Positions 20,601-33,149 of a stretch of DNA of 64,000 nt are shown one piece after another (positions within the stretch are counted from its first letter, which is position 1; each line of letters opens with the position of its first letter). The translations under genes and the position numbers were made by a program. The notes beneath the pieces are model-generated. The model had not been told where the DNA came from. It ran no database searches and saw only the letters and a list, made by a program, of their open reading frames with translations. The DNA comes from Camillea tinctor (taxonomy: Eukaryota; Ascomycota; Sordariomycetes; Xylariales; Xylariaceae): positions 124,001-188,000 of the forward strand of contig MU394061.1 of the NCBI GenBank assembly GCA_022578605.1. The letters are read 5' to 3'.

Positions 20601-23600
20601 TTCGGTTTCATTATCCCCATTCCCAAGCTCAGACACGAGAGCGCTAGACCGTTGCTTTCCCCTGCCGCCCTTCTTGCGCCTCCTAGGCTGCTTTTTAAGT
20701 TTCTCTTTGAGATTAAGTTCGCTCTTCTCTTTCTTGAGGTAATAAAACTGGATCGCCGTTCCAAAGTCTCTTTCCAAGAGCGGCTCGGATACACGGCCCC
20801 ACTGCTTGGGGAACTCTAAGTATGCCTTTTCGAATATTGCCGTCTCTTCTTCAGTGAAATTCGCCACAGGGGGTAAGACCTGCCAGGCAGCCACAGTCTT
20901 CTCTGCATTGATATAGCCCGTCGTATCGTTATAGAAATCGTTATCAATATCCTCTGGTGTTAGATATTGACAAGGTATAACGGCCTCTTTGGTATCAGTC
21001 CTGTACTTTTCCTGCTCCGCTCGCAGTTGACGCTCCCGCTTTTCATCTTCAACCCGCCGGGACTCTTCCAGTATTCTTTCGAGATCGCGTTCGGATGCAT
21101 ATCTACTACGTCTAGTCGATTCCTGCTTAGGCTGATCTGCATTGAAACCAGGTTTCTGACTACTCCCCTCAGTGATACCAGAAGCGTAATCGAATTTTTC
21201 GCGACTTTTGACGGCGACTGGATCGTCCGACCTGGTAAATCGGAGGTATGCGGCGTAGTGCGCATCATACTCCTGCCTAAGCCGATCTTCCTTTACTAAT
21301 CGTTCGCATGCTTCCTCTTTAAACCTTTTTAAAATAAAATGATCCAGGCTTAGATGTGGGGCGTTCATAGACTGAATGAAAGCATAATCTTTATCCCAAG
21401 GTTTTTCGTCGAAGTATGGCAAGCTATCGATCGGCGGCGTAACCATGTGCTCACGGACAACCTCGATACTCTGCAGGTCAATATCTTCGACATCTGTCTC
21501 GTCTTCGTCCTCTTGCGGAGACGGTGTGCTCGAACCTCTCTTGCTTCCCCCCCTCGATTGAATTTGCACGTCCTCGAATGGTGGGAAAAGGGACTGGCGA
21601 CGAGAAGCGGGCACGGGTGGTATCGGTGGTGGAGGGACTTCGGAAACAGGTCGACTCTCCTCTACATCTTCCATTCGTACGTCATCATCCTCACTACGAG
21701 GTTTCTTCTCATCTACTACGGGTTCATGAGGTGCTGGCATATCTATGTCCTGCTCAATGGATGGCTGAGGAAGCTCTGCTTTCAGTGTCGTCGACTCGGC
21801 GGGGGTTGGCTCGACAACAAGAGAAGGCGTCTTTTCCTTGTGCGCCGGTTTAACATCCACCTGCATATTCTCCTTTTCAACTACGACTTCATCGGCCACA
21901 GTCGCTTCTTTGACAGGAACATCAGGTTTCGTGGGTGTTTTGCCAGGAATGACAGCGTCTTCTGGAATGGGTCCCGCCATATCTACCAGGCCTTCGGGTT
22001 CAGTCACCACTTTTCCAAGAGCTTCAACACAAACCATAGCGTGCCGTATGATGGCGTCCATCGGGACTATATCATCGGTCCCCTCATACTGCTTCAGCTT
22101 AGCCTCTACATCAGCCAGTCCGGATTCGATAAAATCTCCAACCTCCTCGTCATCTGATTCAGAGGACTGATCTATGATTGGCTGCTTAACCTGTTTGTTG
22201 GGCAATGAAACATGTATAATTGGCATCTTGAGCGTGGGCCGCCGGTTTGGCCTAGCCTTTGTTTCTTCGGGAACTGGGGCATCCTTGTCAGCAACAGAAT
22301 CATCCGCTACAGAGTGATCAATCGTTCCGGCCGCCCCATCATCGGTTTTCGCAGAGTCAGGTGCGTCTTTCATTCTATAGTCCCGATCTAAGGATGAGCC
22401 GGCTGATTGTGGTCTCCGGTCATACTTATAGGCCTCTTCGCTCGACTCCTTGAGGTGAAGATCGCGAAGCTGATCATCTGCTGTGGCCACCTGAGAATCC
22501 GCCTTGGCATCACTACTGCGCGGCCGCTGATTAGCAGCATCTCCCTGTTGATCAGGGTGACTACCCTCCGGGCGGAATCCAGCCGGCCGAGCCTGGGCAA
22601 AACTTTGAGACCTTCCAAGCTTGGGCGATTCGGGAACACGATTCTTCAAATTGGGGTTGATCCACTGCTTGCTTGATGGCCCAGAACGGGTAGATCGTGG
22701 GCCCGAAGGGATAGGTGGGCTCCGTTCCACAAAAGACGATTTAGAAGGCCCCGTCGGTGGCGCCCTCGTATCTACAACGCTCGGAGGAGCAACAATGGGA
22801 GCCGGTCGGTCTTCCTTCAAAGCCCGTGGGCCTGTCGGTGGTGCCTTGCCAGTAGCTGATCCAATATCGGCCGAAGTAGTCGTCCTATTCGGTACCGAGC
22901 CGAAAGATGGGGCAGCGGGAGCAACTGGAGGAGGCGACACATCCTTAGCAGCTTGCGGGGGTTCGTGCGATGTCCTATCAATCTTGGGTCGGACTTCGCG
23001 ATCCCGGGCATCACGATCGTCGCGGGGATGCGGGCGCAAGTCGGGATCGAGATAACGGGGCTCTCGGTCACGGTCTTCTCTATCCCGGAATCGCCCTTCC
23101 TGAGAGCGGGACCGAAAGGTACCGTACCTATCCCGGTCATCGTAAAATGCCGCTCGTCCGCGTGGTCTATTATCCCAGTCTCCTCCTCCACGGCCTCGTC
23201 CACCACGACCTCGATTGCTATAGCCACCTCGATACGAAGAGTGTCCGAAGGGTGGGTCGGAAGAAGAAGAACCTGCGGAAAGTGGACCATCTCTCGATCC
23301 ACGCCTAGCTCGATCAGCATCGACACCTAAGCCATCTCGCAAATCTCTGGAATCGCGAAAATCTCTTCCCGGCGGTGACCGCGCACGAGGCGAGGGACGC
23401 CGACCTCGAAAGCTGTCTCTGTCACGGTCCCGCCAGTCCCCACGGTCGCGTTCTCGGCTACGCTCGTCCCGGTAGGACGTGTCTCTCCGGTCCCTGAAAT
23501 CGATATCGCGATCGCGTCCACGGTCTCGACTATCGTCCCGCCAGGCTCTAGCCCTTCCACGGCCCCTACCTCGGAAATCGCCAGAATACCCTCCTCCTCT

Positions 23601-23954
23601 AGGTCCACTGGGAGGGTCAAGAAGAGCCTTCGGGCCGCGCGGGGTGTCTCGTGGGAGGGTGTCGCGAAAGGAATCCCGATTTGCCTGGAAGGCAGAACTG
23701 TTCGCCCTCGACTCTGCCGAGGAACGCCGAGGGCCGCCATCACTATAGAGCGATCTCCTATCAGGCGAACGATCCCGAGATCTGGAACGGCGCGAGTCAC
23801 CATCATATCGAGACCCGGTGTAGCGGGAAGCCCTAGATGGAAGAAACTGATGAGTACTGGTCTGCTGACGGGATGGAGACAGGTAGCGAGCGCGCTGCCC
23901 CGGGGGACGATAATGGTTGCGTCTGGTACGGTTATAGAGAGACTCCTGTGACAT
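17637..23954 (-). CDS. snt1: Snt1/SMRT-like SANT-domain corepressor, 2085 aa
   Basis: Two exons (23954-19905 and 19844-17637) are joined in phase 0 by a 60-nt intron (GTAAGT donor, TATAG acceptor). Residues 1-330 are rich in Arg-Asp, Arg-Ser and Arg-Gly repeats, suggestive of RNA or chromatin binding. About residues 860-1030 form the conserved helical region preceding SANT1. SANT1 spans about 1031-1080 (Phe-Thr-Glu-Glu-Glu ... Phe-Pro-Lys-Gln-Trp ... Ala-Ile-Gln-Phe-Tyr-Tyr). SANT2 spans about 1325-1370 and is split by the intron (Thr-Asp-Phe-Pro ... Asn-Tyr-Tyr-Ser-Arg-Arg-Lys-Asp). The C-terminal 700 residues are Pro/Gln-rich and disordered. In yeast, Snt1 belongs to the Set3 histone-deacetylase complex. 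The paired SANTs and order fit this family; the name is by similarity. Confidence 0.88.
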
Positions 23955-26548
23955 AGAATATCGGAGATATCTTCATATCCCATGGTTCCCCATGGTTCTC
24001 TACAGACACCAAGACAGACCATGGCAGAGCAGGGATGCGGGAATGGCGAGTATTGATATATTACTTAGGGATTTGGTTGTTCAGCTTACATGGCAGCCGG
24101 GTCAATGTGGGCCCGCTGGTTATCAGAGTTGGGGAGTTTATGCTCTCATGGAGTTAAGATTCTGCTCGAGAATGTGGCAGTGAAGGCGTTGGATGATGTT
24201 GAGTTTGAGCAAGATAAATCGGGTGGATCGTAAGACGAGACAAGAAAATAAAAAACACGACGAGCAAGTTTAATGGTGGTGAGCCCCTCTCTCTTTGGTT
24301 TCTCTCTTGGGGGCGATACGTGCTCGTGCGTATTCGCGAAGTACAAGTATTTGAATCTTAATAGTCACGTTATATTTAAACGCGACGGCTTCAAGTTAAA
24401 CATGTACAAATCAGCAGATTGAAAATGGTGGGCGTGCAAATGGAAAATGTTAATGAATGAATGAATGTACAGTACAAAACTAGAGAAGGGGAAAAAAAGA
24501 GAGAAGATGGAATTGGTGTCTGCGCTTGCAGAGGCTGAAATTGGAGATGGAGATCTTGAAAACAACACTTTCACCTGCGGCTAACACCAAGACGGACTAG
24601 CGCCGTGTCCCATTAGAATAAACCACCCAGAAAACCACCCAGAAACACGCTAGGATCATCGAAAGATGATAACGCTTGGATCGGCCTAGCCTGCCTATAA
24701 TGCTTGCCTACCTTGCTTGCCTGTGGTACGTACAGTCCACTGTTCCTACATGCATAGGTTACAAGAAATCCCTTCAGCCCGAGACCCCTGTCTCTTGCCC
24801 CCCGATACTCCATTTTTACTGGTGTAGCGTAGCAAAAACAACCCGAGCTTATTTTTTTTCCTTCTTCAATTTGTTTTTCTATGATGGCTCGGGAGGAGGC
24901 AAATTCGAGAAGAGAGAAAGAGTCATAACCCAACCTATTAGATTAGTTTTTTTTTTCCCCTTTCATTATTAAGTTAAATGCTTATTAACAGGAAGCTTTT
25001 CTTTCCTTTTTTTCAGAATTCTTTAGTATAAAAGGCAAAATGATATGTATACATACTAATGTAGGTAGTATCTAAGTACATATGTACATAGTAGGTAGGG
25101 TAGATGCACGGGCTTTTAATGGCGGTTTGTATTCATGAACCAATGATCAGATTATTGAAAAATGTGCTTAGGTGACCCGAGAGGTAGCCTACATACCGAC
25201 TTCCCGTACAAGCAATAGGCAACCTATATCATCGGAAGGAATTCTCCTCATATGTATATGCCTTATTAGGGAGCAGGTATTAAAGTTATCAGGTAAACCA
25301 TCCTTTAACTCTGACTAAAAAAATATGTTAACTTCACATTCCTCAGAAACTACATAGTACCTGAGTTAGTACATTGCATCTCGGTACCTGGCCTCCTATG
25401 TACATTGGTAGGGACTTGCAGATTAGTACGTACACTACATACATACATACTACATACCTACCTGGTACTCACCCCGTAGCCCGGCTGACAGCTGGTACGC
25501 TAACCTTATTTGAGCTCGTTTGAAGAATAAGTTTGGAGGTTTGGCCTGAAGAAGATGGAAAGTTGTGTGGGGTCCCCTGGCAAGACCCGATGTACGTCTT
25601 TTTTTCTCGCTTAATATTGGCAAGACCTTACCGTGTTTATCTGTCCGTCATGCATATTAAAAAAGAGAAGACCCTTCCTTTTTTTTTCTTTTTTTTTTCC
25701 CCAAATTCAATTTTTGATAAGTTATCCTCACATAGTTTTTTATACCAGTATAAATGATAACTCACGCATGCACATATTACACAATATACACGCCACCGCA
25801 CCGACTTATATTGTACAACCTTTGAACGCATCTGCATTACACATACGCACATGATCAATATCTCAATAGTTACTAAAATAAGGAGAAACTTAACTACACC
25901 AAGCTAGCCAAGCACGTGATTTCTTCCACAATACCAACAAAGTGTTCCACTGTCCTCGTGGTCATGTTTCACGGCCAAAAAGAAAATGCAAGACCTATCC
26001 TGGGTGACTGGTAATGTATTTCTACATCTTACTACCCAACTGACCTCGATACTTCAGTAGGTTATCTAGGCCACAAATGGTATAAACATAGACGTGCATG
26101 AGAGGTAAGTACAATGCGATCACGCCACCAGTCAGAAAATAGAACAGATTTATTCCCTAGCCAAAGCCTTAAGGCTAAATCTAACTCGTAGCCGCTCGAC
26201 TAGTATTGCGAACTATCTTATTCGAGACAGTAGTCCATGGTCACTAGCCATGTCTCGGATAGCATCCGGATAAGAAGCTGTATCATAATTAACGGACAAT
26301 AAATAAGAAGAAAAGAAAAGAAACGAATACAAATACGCTAGATCTGCCCTGGTGATGATGACTCCTCAGATCCGAGAATGAGCAAATGTGGGATATTTCT
26401 ACCGGGCAGCAGTCTAATGCAGCCTTCGAACGCCTCCCTCCCATTTTCCTCGCCTTTTTTTTCCCCATCCAAGCCCCCATATATTATTCCCCTCGGCCTG
26501 TTCATCCTTCCCCTCTAACTTCACAACTCCCAGGCCAGCCCGACGACA
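23955..26548. other. Intergenic, 2.6 kb, no gene seen
   Basis: The first kilobase would hold the promoter and leader of the Snt1-like gene. The middle (about 25020-25480) is AT-rich and full of TACATA and ACCTACC steps, including a run of TACATACATACATAC near 25436-25457. No open frame here has a domain. The last part is the 3' flank of the gene ending at 26549. Confidence 0.4.
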
Positions 26549-28271
26549 TCAGGGCTTCTTAGCGGCATTTCTAGTCGGCCGGTGTCCGTGTTCGTCAACG
26601 TGAGCCTTCCACTTCTCTCCGAGGTCCGAGGCGAGGTTATCCGCCGACGTCCGTCTCTTCTTCTTAGCCGGCGTAGCATCCGCCTGTTGAGATGGCACTG
26701 CCGCTGTCCCTGCCTCGCCATCACCATCGCCAGGTTCCGCGGCCGTCTGGGAGAACGGGCCTTCCTCCGGGGAGCTCACCCCCGATTTCTTAGGACTCGG
26801 CTTTCTCTTCCCGGTCGCATTTGCCTTTGAACCTGCACTCCGGGACGTCTTCTTAGCACGAGGCTTCGCAAGCGGTGGTACGTCTCGGTTGGGCTGGCTC
26901 CTAAGCATGGCTTCGGACACCGTTCCCGTGTGAGTGTGAGAAGTCTCCTTAGTCTCTCTGCTCTGCCTGGGATACTCGAATAGATCCTTTGACATATTCT
27001 TAATAAACTTCTGGCCTTGTTCGAGTTGTGGCCAGGGCTTTTGAGCCTGCCTCGTGAGCCATGCTTCTGTGATCCTATTAAGGTAATCTGCCTCGTCCTC
27101 CTTGCTGTCAGATTTAGCTGGACCGCCCGCCATAGCCTCGAGATTTCTTAATGCCTGCTCCCTTAACGCCTGCTCCTTGCTAGCATTCCAGGCAGCATCG
27201 TCTTTGCTTTTCGACTTGGAAGCCTGCGACGTATTGTTGTCTTTGTTGTTGTTGTCAGAACACATGTTTGACTCAAGATTTTTGGCCTCTTGGTTAATAT
27301 GTATACGTATCGACCGTCGTGTAGGAGTCAGTTCTTTATAAGGCTGAAAACGGCGTTGTTGGTGTTGTTTGCTATGAAACCTCACAGTAGATTTACTTGA
27401 TTTTTCGTCTTGGGTCACAGTTTCGTCCGAGTCATATGAATGTTCCTTATTAGGCGACCTTCAAGAAAGAAAACTGAGTAACTGTTCGAAGAAAGTAGAA
27501 TAAAAAAACTGGATAGGGAGACATAAAATGCCTGACAACCTGAAGATAAATGATGTAGTGTAGGGGGTAGTTCTTTCACTTCGTATTATATGAGAAGCAA
27601 ATGAGTTCAACAGTGCCTGCTTCGGAAGTGTAAGACTAAGATTGTTGTCTAGGAAAGTACTATTTTTGCGGTAGCTCCTGGACAAAAAAAAAACCCGGTC
27701 TTGATATAACTCATGTGATGGTAGTCATGGAGGCAAATGGTGTTACCATGGCTTATAGGATGGGTGGGACAAGTTGAAGGTTAACTTACGGGCTGTTATG
27801 GCGCAGTGAACTGTCTGGTAGTGATGAGAAATAGCTCCGTACGGAATGAGTCTGGTGACCTACAGAGCCTTTGTATGCTTGAGAAGTGGGAGATTGCTTC
27901 GTAGATGATTTGTAAGGACTTCTGTCAGCCCCCCAAGATGCGTATTGTAGGGAAAGGAGACTGTCTGCAGCTGCGTTAATGTCGAGGTCTTGACTCCCAT
28001 CCTTGAGTAGCGAGTTTGATAATTTCTCCTGTAGTGTCGGTGAAAGAACGGCCTTGTGTTTGTGGGCAGAGCATTGTGGTGATATTTGAGCTTCAAAGTG
28101 CACCTCACACGTGTCTGTAGGCGACGATGAGGAGTTGTGATCCAGGGAAGGTGTTGGTGAGGATGGTGTTGATATATTCAGAGGGTAGTTGGGTCTAGCG
28201 ATATGATGTCCAGACTTGTGATTGCTGTCTAGCTCGGTGCCGGTACCGAGCATAAATAATAAACCATCCAT
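26549..28271 (-). CDS. Unrecognised basic, Ser/Lys-rich protein, 463 aa
   Basis: Two exons are proposed: 28271-27790 and 27458-26549. The donor GTAAGTT follows CC at codon position 2, and the acceptor TTGAAG precedes a G that restores the frame. The N-terminal part (1-160) is Ser/Pro-rich with a short ordered-looking Leu/Ala stretch near 105-125. The second exon contains a Gln/Glu-rich segment with Glu-Gln-Ala-Leu-Arg repeats (about 255-270) and several Lys/Arg clusters, including Pro-Ala-Lys-Lys-Lys-Arg-Arg that looks like a nuclear-localisation signal. I do not recognise the family; a nuclear role is an inference from composition. The intron (331 nt) is long for this genome, so an extra small exon could lie inside. 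Confidence 0.6.
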
Positions 28272-29356
28272 AATGAATAGAATAACATGAATTCACACGT
28301 TCACTAAGTATCTAACCTAGTTATGAACAAAGTTGGTCATGAGAATTCGTTCTTCCCTGCGGCTTTGTCCTGCCCGGCGTTGCTGTGCAGTAGCCTAGGG
28401 GAGAATTCAATCTCTCTGGAGGATAAAAAAAGAGGAGAATGTAAAAAAGAAAAAAAGAAGAAGAAGAAAAGAATTAATCTTAGAGAGGTGTGTCCGTGGT
28501 CTCCTGCTTGTTAGAACAACTTGATGTTAATACCAGGACAGTATTGATATAATCCCTATTGTCCTGCTGCTTTATGTAATCTGGGTGCAGCTTGTTGGTG
28601 CGCATTCGTTGATATAGCAAGCTTGTTTACCGAGTAAAGAGAGAACTCTCTCTAGGCTTGCAAGCTTGTTAGTAGATAGTGGGCGACTACTTCGGTTGCT
28701 TAAAACCTTGTGACCCTCCCGTTTTAGTGACAAACAAACAATATTTCTGTGCTTTCAGCACCTTGTTCTTCACGCTGAGAAGGGAAAAGGGTAATACACA
28801 GAACCATTTAAATGTAAAGAGGGGCCCTCCAGGCAAGTCACATGGCTGCAGTAGAGCTCGCATTTAAGCTATATTTAAGCCAAATTGTTGTGAAAGTTTA
28901 TTTTAAAAATGGAAAAATGAAAATAAAACCAAACTAGGTACTACCTAACCTAATTTATTTACCCAAGTACCTGCCATTTAGGACCTTGTGACATAGTGAG
29001 AGGGAACTTTGGTGACACTGCTGGCTGTATAAGATTTCAAGCCTACAACTTATTCCAAACCTTGTTGAGTATTATTCCCGCCAGACTGCAAAGTCTTACA
29101 GGTGGCTCGGAGTTGTTACTATTAAGATTCTCACGTTTTGAGGTAGAGTTTCTCTTTACCCCCTCTTTTAGATTATTACTCTTTTAGATTATTATTTACC
29201 TTTTTTATTTTTCTCTCTCACAAATCCCACCGAAAAAAAAGTCTAAAAGGTAAAGAAAGGAAATAGACAACTAGCACTGCAGAGACATTATAGCTGGAAG
29301 CAAAATATCAAATGTAACATGAAACTTTTCTCTTTTTATTTTAGCGCCAGCTTAGA
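28272..29356. other. Intergenic, 1.1 kb, no gene seen
   Basis: This is AT-rich DNA between the 5' end of the unrecognised basic gene and the 3' end of the deoxyhypusine synthase gene. Only short open frames occur. A purine-rich run of GAAAAAAG repeats near 28440-28475 lies upstream of the basic-protein gene. Confidence 0.4.
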
Positions 29357-30545
29357 TTATGCATCTTTGGCAAAAGTGCTTGCTACAATGAAGGGGAAAC
29401 ATGCAGAAGCTTCGAGATAGACCTGAACTATATGTTAGCCCAAGGGAAAATTGAATTATCATGGGTACGGTATGCTCAACGTTACCTTGACGTGATCAGC
29501 TCCTGGCTTGATCTTGCCCCAAGAGATGGCCTCGTCTGGACGAGCTCCAGCATCGCTGCCATCGAATTCTTGCGCCGTATTTATATACACTGCGTAGTCG
29601 GCTCCATTTCTCATCAAGCAGGCATTCGCAATGTGATGCTTGACGACTCCGCCGCCCAAGATAATCATCCCAGCACGTTTGGCCCGCACCGCGATCGTGT
29701 TCACCCGCCGAATATCTTCCACTATATCGATCTTCAACTGTCGCGGAGATGCCTTGAAAGTGTGGAAGTATAGCATGTCCCCCAGACTTCCGTCGGTCAA
29801 AGCAGGGCAGAAAACGGGGATATTGTTCTTGTACGCCCAGTAGTATACGGAGCTTTCGTTGTTGATCTCCTTTCCTAGTCGGTGGATGACCTTCGATGGA
29901 GTCCAGTTGACCTCTTCTTCAGTTCCCTTGCTTGCCTCCTGTTCTTCTAGCATCTTGTCCAAGATGGGCACAACCCAATCTTCGAAGGCACAGTAATTCG
30001 CATTAGGAACCATGAGATTCCCGATCCGATTCAGCCCTCTTGCCCTCAGCTCGGCACCTTTGGCAGAAAAGGAGGACATGTAAGTGTCACCGAGACATTT
30101 GATGAAATCCTCTTCTATACCTCCGGCCGTGGTTACAATGCACGAGACATGATTGTTCTGCACAAGATATCGGAAGATGCCTCGCAGACCGGATGATATC
30201 ATGTTAGAAGTGTACCCAAGGAAAATCGTCGTCCTGGCCCCTGTCTCCGGGTCTCTCCATGCTCTCTTGTTTCTCTATTAGTTCTTGGTCTCAACAATCC
30301 TCATGCTTTCATCTGCTAACCATTTCATTGATGATTCTTACGGCCTCACCCATAGAAGAGGCCTGGAAGCCCATGTGTTTCATGCCCTGCAGCACATCGT
30401 CCACGGTAATCGGCTTACCCTTGAATGCATTGAAGTCGATCTCCTCGACCTTCTGCGCTCCCTCGGGCAGTTCATCCGACGGAACCAGGACTGCCTCTGT
30501 CGCCTGGGAAGGTGGCAGGTTGGGGTTTTGCTCAGTCGGCGACAT
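29357..30545 (-). CDS. Deoxyhypusine synthase
   Basis: This enzyme uses NAD and spermidine to transfer an aminobutyl group to one lysine of eIF5A, the first step of hypusine formation, in the cytosol. Three exons give 356 residues, the usual family length: 30545-30321, 30265-29486 and 29422-29357. Intron 1 is 55 nt (GTTAGC donor, ACAAG acceptor) and intron 2 is 63 nt (GTAACG donor). Conserved runs include [25 protein letters not shown] and Ser-Trp-Gly-Lys, with Lys326 the likely catalytic lysine. The frame is open upstream of 30545 through an ATT repeat, but Met-Ser-Pro-Thr is the likely start. The donor at 30320 is weak yet conserved sequence on both sides supports it. Confidence 0.93.
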
Positions 30546-31538
30546 GATTAGCAGACTGGCTACCTTCGCGCTTATTTCAGGGGAACAAATAATAATAATA
30601 ATAATAATAATAATATTGAAATCAAGTCTATCCCCGCAGATCGTCAACTAAGACTATTCGACAGTCTTTTGGGAAAAGAGCTCATCGAGGAGAGTGAGCA
30701 TAGGTATGGTTCGATTTTGGGTCTTTCTAAGGGGAATGACTCTTTTTTTTTTGCCTCTCCCCTGTCTTTCTTCTCTTCCGTTTCCCACCGAAAAGAAACA
30801 AGAAGAATCGTAAGAAATAGTACTTAAAAGGTATAAAAGGTATGCATTTAAGATAGACAGTTGAGATTTGACTTCGGCATTAGCATCTCAAGTTTGCGCC
30901 AAGCTAAAAGATTTTGAGGCGAATCAAGACCCTGCACAATGACCGTAAGGCGAAAGCGGGCCACACTTTGCATACCCGAAAATGAACCTACTACTTTGTA
31001 GCACATGCTGCTCTCGCACAAGCTTCAAGTACTCTCTACCTTATTATCTGCTAGCCCTTGTCATTGAAGCTACTTACATACATATTATGTACATACATGC
31101 AGTATTCTATGTATATACATACATGCTTTTTATGTGTGTACGTAAGGTACTTGGGTACCTAATATTTTCGTAACCCAGGATCTTTCGAGCTAGTACACTA
31201 GTAGACAAATGTAGTCCGTGCAGCAGCTGTTTTTGAACTTACACTACCTATACATTAGGTTAGGTAGTACCTATGTACTGAGCAATGGCCCACTATTGGT
31301 TGCTCGTCGCATCTTTCTGTTCCGACATTTAGACAGAGCTTCAAGTTATCTCCAACTTACCCAAAGTGCTTCCTTGAGAAGCTTCAGGTCTCTTAACTAA
31401 CCAGGTTTGTTCTTCTTCTATGCTTTAAACCCCTTTTTTCTCATTAAGGTTATCTCCTATCATCCATGCTTTGTTCTAACTAGCACTGGCTAACAACGTT
31501 TTGTTTGATTAGCGAGCTTCCTACGTAGACACGGCAAC
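30546..31538. promoter_or_regulatory. Divergent promoter region, deoxyhypusine synthase / cwc27
   Basis: Just under 1 kb separates the two divergently transcribed housekeeping genes, so it should hold both promoters. It contains the AAT repeat at 30588-30615, a poly-T stretch near 30740 and a cluster of TACATA motifs around 31070-31130. No gene is supported inside it. Confidence 0.6.
30588..30615. repeat. (AAT)n microsatellite in the 5' leader
   Basis: About nine AAT units lie roughly 40-70 nt upstream of the deoxyhypusine synthase start codon. Read as protein it would give a run of isoleucines, which is why the in-frame upstream extension is rejected as coding. Confidence 0.85.
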
Positions 31539-33149
31539 ATGTCAGCTATCTACAACCTCGAACCGCAGCCCACCGCGTCGCTGATCCTACACACAACCCA
31601 AGGAGAACTATCCGTCGAACTATTCGCGAAGCAGACCCCGCTCACCTCGCGCAATTTCCTACAACACTGTTTAGATGGCTATTACGACAACACCATATTC
31701 CACCGTCTTGTTCCCGGTTTCATTATCCAGGGCGGCGATCCCACCGGCACCGGTAATGGAGGCGAATCTATCTACGATGGCGGCGCATACAGTGGTGATT
31801 TGGATCCGTGGCCGATGGATCAGCGTCGGGGGAAGAATGCAGGACCTACTGGTGTCAACTTCAAGGACGAGTTCCATTCGCGACTGAAGTTCAATCGTAG
31901 AGGTCTACTGGGCATGGCCAATGAAGGGAAGCCGGATAGCAATGGCAGTCAATTCTTCTTCACCCTGGACAAGGCTGAGGAGTTGAATAACAAGAACACG
32001 GTTTTTGGGAGGATAGTGGGCGATACAATTTATAACCTGTCACGGATGGGGGAAGCTGAAGTTGCCGAAGGTACCGAACGGCCTCTTTACGCAATAAGGA
32101 TTACAAGTGTGGAGATTCTGGTCAATCCATTCGACGATATGAAGAAGACCGAAAGAGTAGCCAAACGAGTTGACAAGGCCTCTACTACCGATAAGGAAAA
32201 GGCCAAGAAAAAGAAACCTAAGGCTGGGAAGAAGCTTCTCAGCTTCGGGGATGAGGAAGGGGACGATGATGCCCCAGTCATTAAGAAAGCCAAATTCGAT
32301 TCACGTATCGTGATGGACATCGACGAAGATGAAGCAGCGCCGGCCAAAGGAATGGAAAAGAACACGAAGAAAGACGAGAAAGCGGCTAGAAAATCTATAC
32401 CCATGAGAGAAGCACAGGCCCCAGTAAGACCAGAGAGGAAACCATCGCCCCCGCCCGGTACAGAGATCCCCAAGGCGGTGTTCAGGGAACCTTCCCCTGA
32501 AATCAAACCAGTAGTGAAGAAATCAGCCCTTGAGGAGGCAAACGAAGAAATTGCCGCTCTCAAAGCTTCGATGAAACGAACGATACACTCGGAACCGATC
32601 AAGGAGGTCAAGAAGACGGCCTTGGAACAGATGATACCGGAGACTGCTACCCGTGGCCGGAAACGACGCAGAGGGGGAGAGATGGCCACTCCTACCGAAG
32701 ATTTATCTTTATTCCAGGCTTTCCGCTCCAAACTCAAGCAGGTTGGCCCAGAAAAGGAGGTGCAGACTGGCTCTGCGGACGGAAACGACGCTGGCGAGGC
32801 ACCAGGGGATCAAGATGAGGAGACAGGTCTGTGCGATTTGCACTTTATTGCCAATTGCCAGAGTTGTCACTCGTGGGACAAGGCGGAGAAAGAGGAGAGT
32901 GACGATGAAGGATGGATGTCACACGCCTTGAGCTTCGCAGCCGATAAACTGGGTAAGGACCTGAGCTATCGGAAAAAGGCCGAGGAGGAACTGGTGGTTA
33001 CCGATCCACGGGAGAAGGCCCGCACGCTCAAGGAGGAGAAGAGGGCCCTGAGGGAGGCACAAGCGGGCAACTCGGGACGAGAATGGGACCAAGCCAGGAA
33101 CGCCAAGTTGGCAAGGGCTTCGGCTCTGGCAGGGAGAGGAGCCAAATGA
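31539..33149 (+). CDS. cwc27: Peptidyl-prolyl isomerase Cwc27 (spliceosomal cyclophilin)
   Basis: A single-exon gene of 536 residues. Residues 11-175 are a cyclophilin domain, with Phe-His-Arg-Leu-Val-Pro-Gly-Phe-Ile-Ile-Gln-Gly-Gly-Asp-Pro-Thr-Gly-Thr-Gly and a later Asn-Gly-Ser-Gln-Phe-Phe-Phe-Thr-Leu. The rest is Lys/Glu-rich and disordered, ending in a conserved C-terminal segment with Leu-His-Phe-Ile-Ala-Asn-Cys-Gln-Ser-Cys and Asp-Asp-Pro/Thr-Asp-Pro-Arg-Glu. Cwc27 proteins accompany the spliceosome's activation complexes. The length and the C-terminal CxxC region match the family. Position 1 is the first ATG after the AT-rich divergent promoter shared with deoxyhypusine synthase. Confidence 0.92.
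   Translation: MSAIYNLEPQPTASLILHTTQGELSVELFAKQTPLTSRNFLQHCLDGYYDNTIFHRLVPGFIIQGGDPTGTGNGGESIYDGGAYSGDLDPWPMDQRRGKNAGPTGVNFKDEFHSRLKFNRRGLLGMANEGKPDSNGSQFFFTLDKAEELNNKNTVFGRIVGDTIYNLSRMGEAEVAEGTERPLYAIRITSVEILVNPFDDMKKTERVAKRVDKASTTDKEKAKKKKPKAGKKLLSFGDEEGDDDAPVIKKAKFDSRIVMDIDEDEAAPAKGMEKNTKKDEKAARKSIPMREAQAPVRPERKPSPPPGTEIPKAVFREPSPEIKPVVKKSALEEANEEIAALKASMKRTIHSEPIKEVKKTALEQMIPETATRGRKRRRGGEMATPTEDLSLFQAFRSKLKQVGPEKEVQTGSADGNDAGEAPGDQDEETGLCDLHFIANCQSCHSWDKAEKEESDDEGWMSHALSFAADKLGKDLSYRKKAEEELVVTDPREKARTLKEEKRALREAQAGNSGREWDQARNAKLARASALAGRGAK

Noticed and set aside
30546..30647. In-frame N-terminal extension of deoxyhypusine synthase
   Set aside because: It would contain a run of nine isoleucines encoded by an AAT microsatellite. 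The family start fits Met-Ser-Pro-Thr at 30545.
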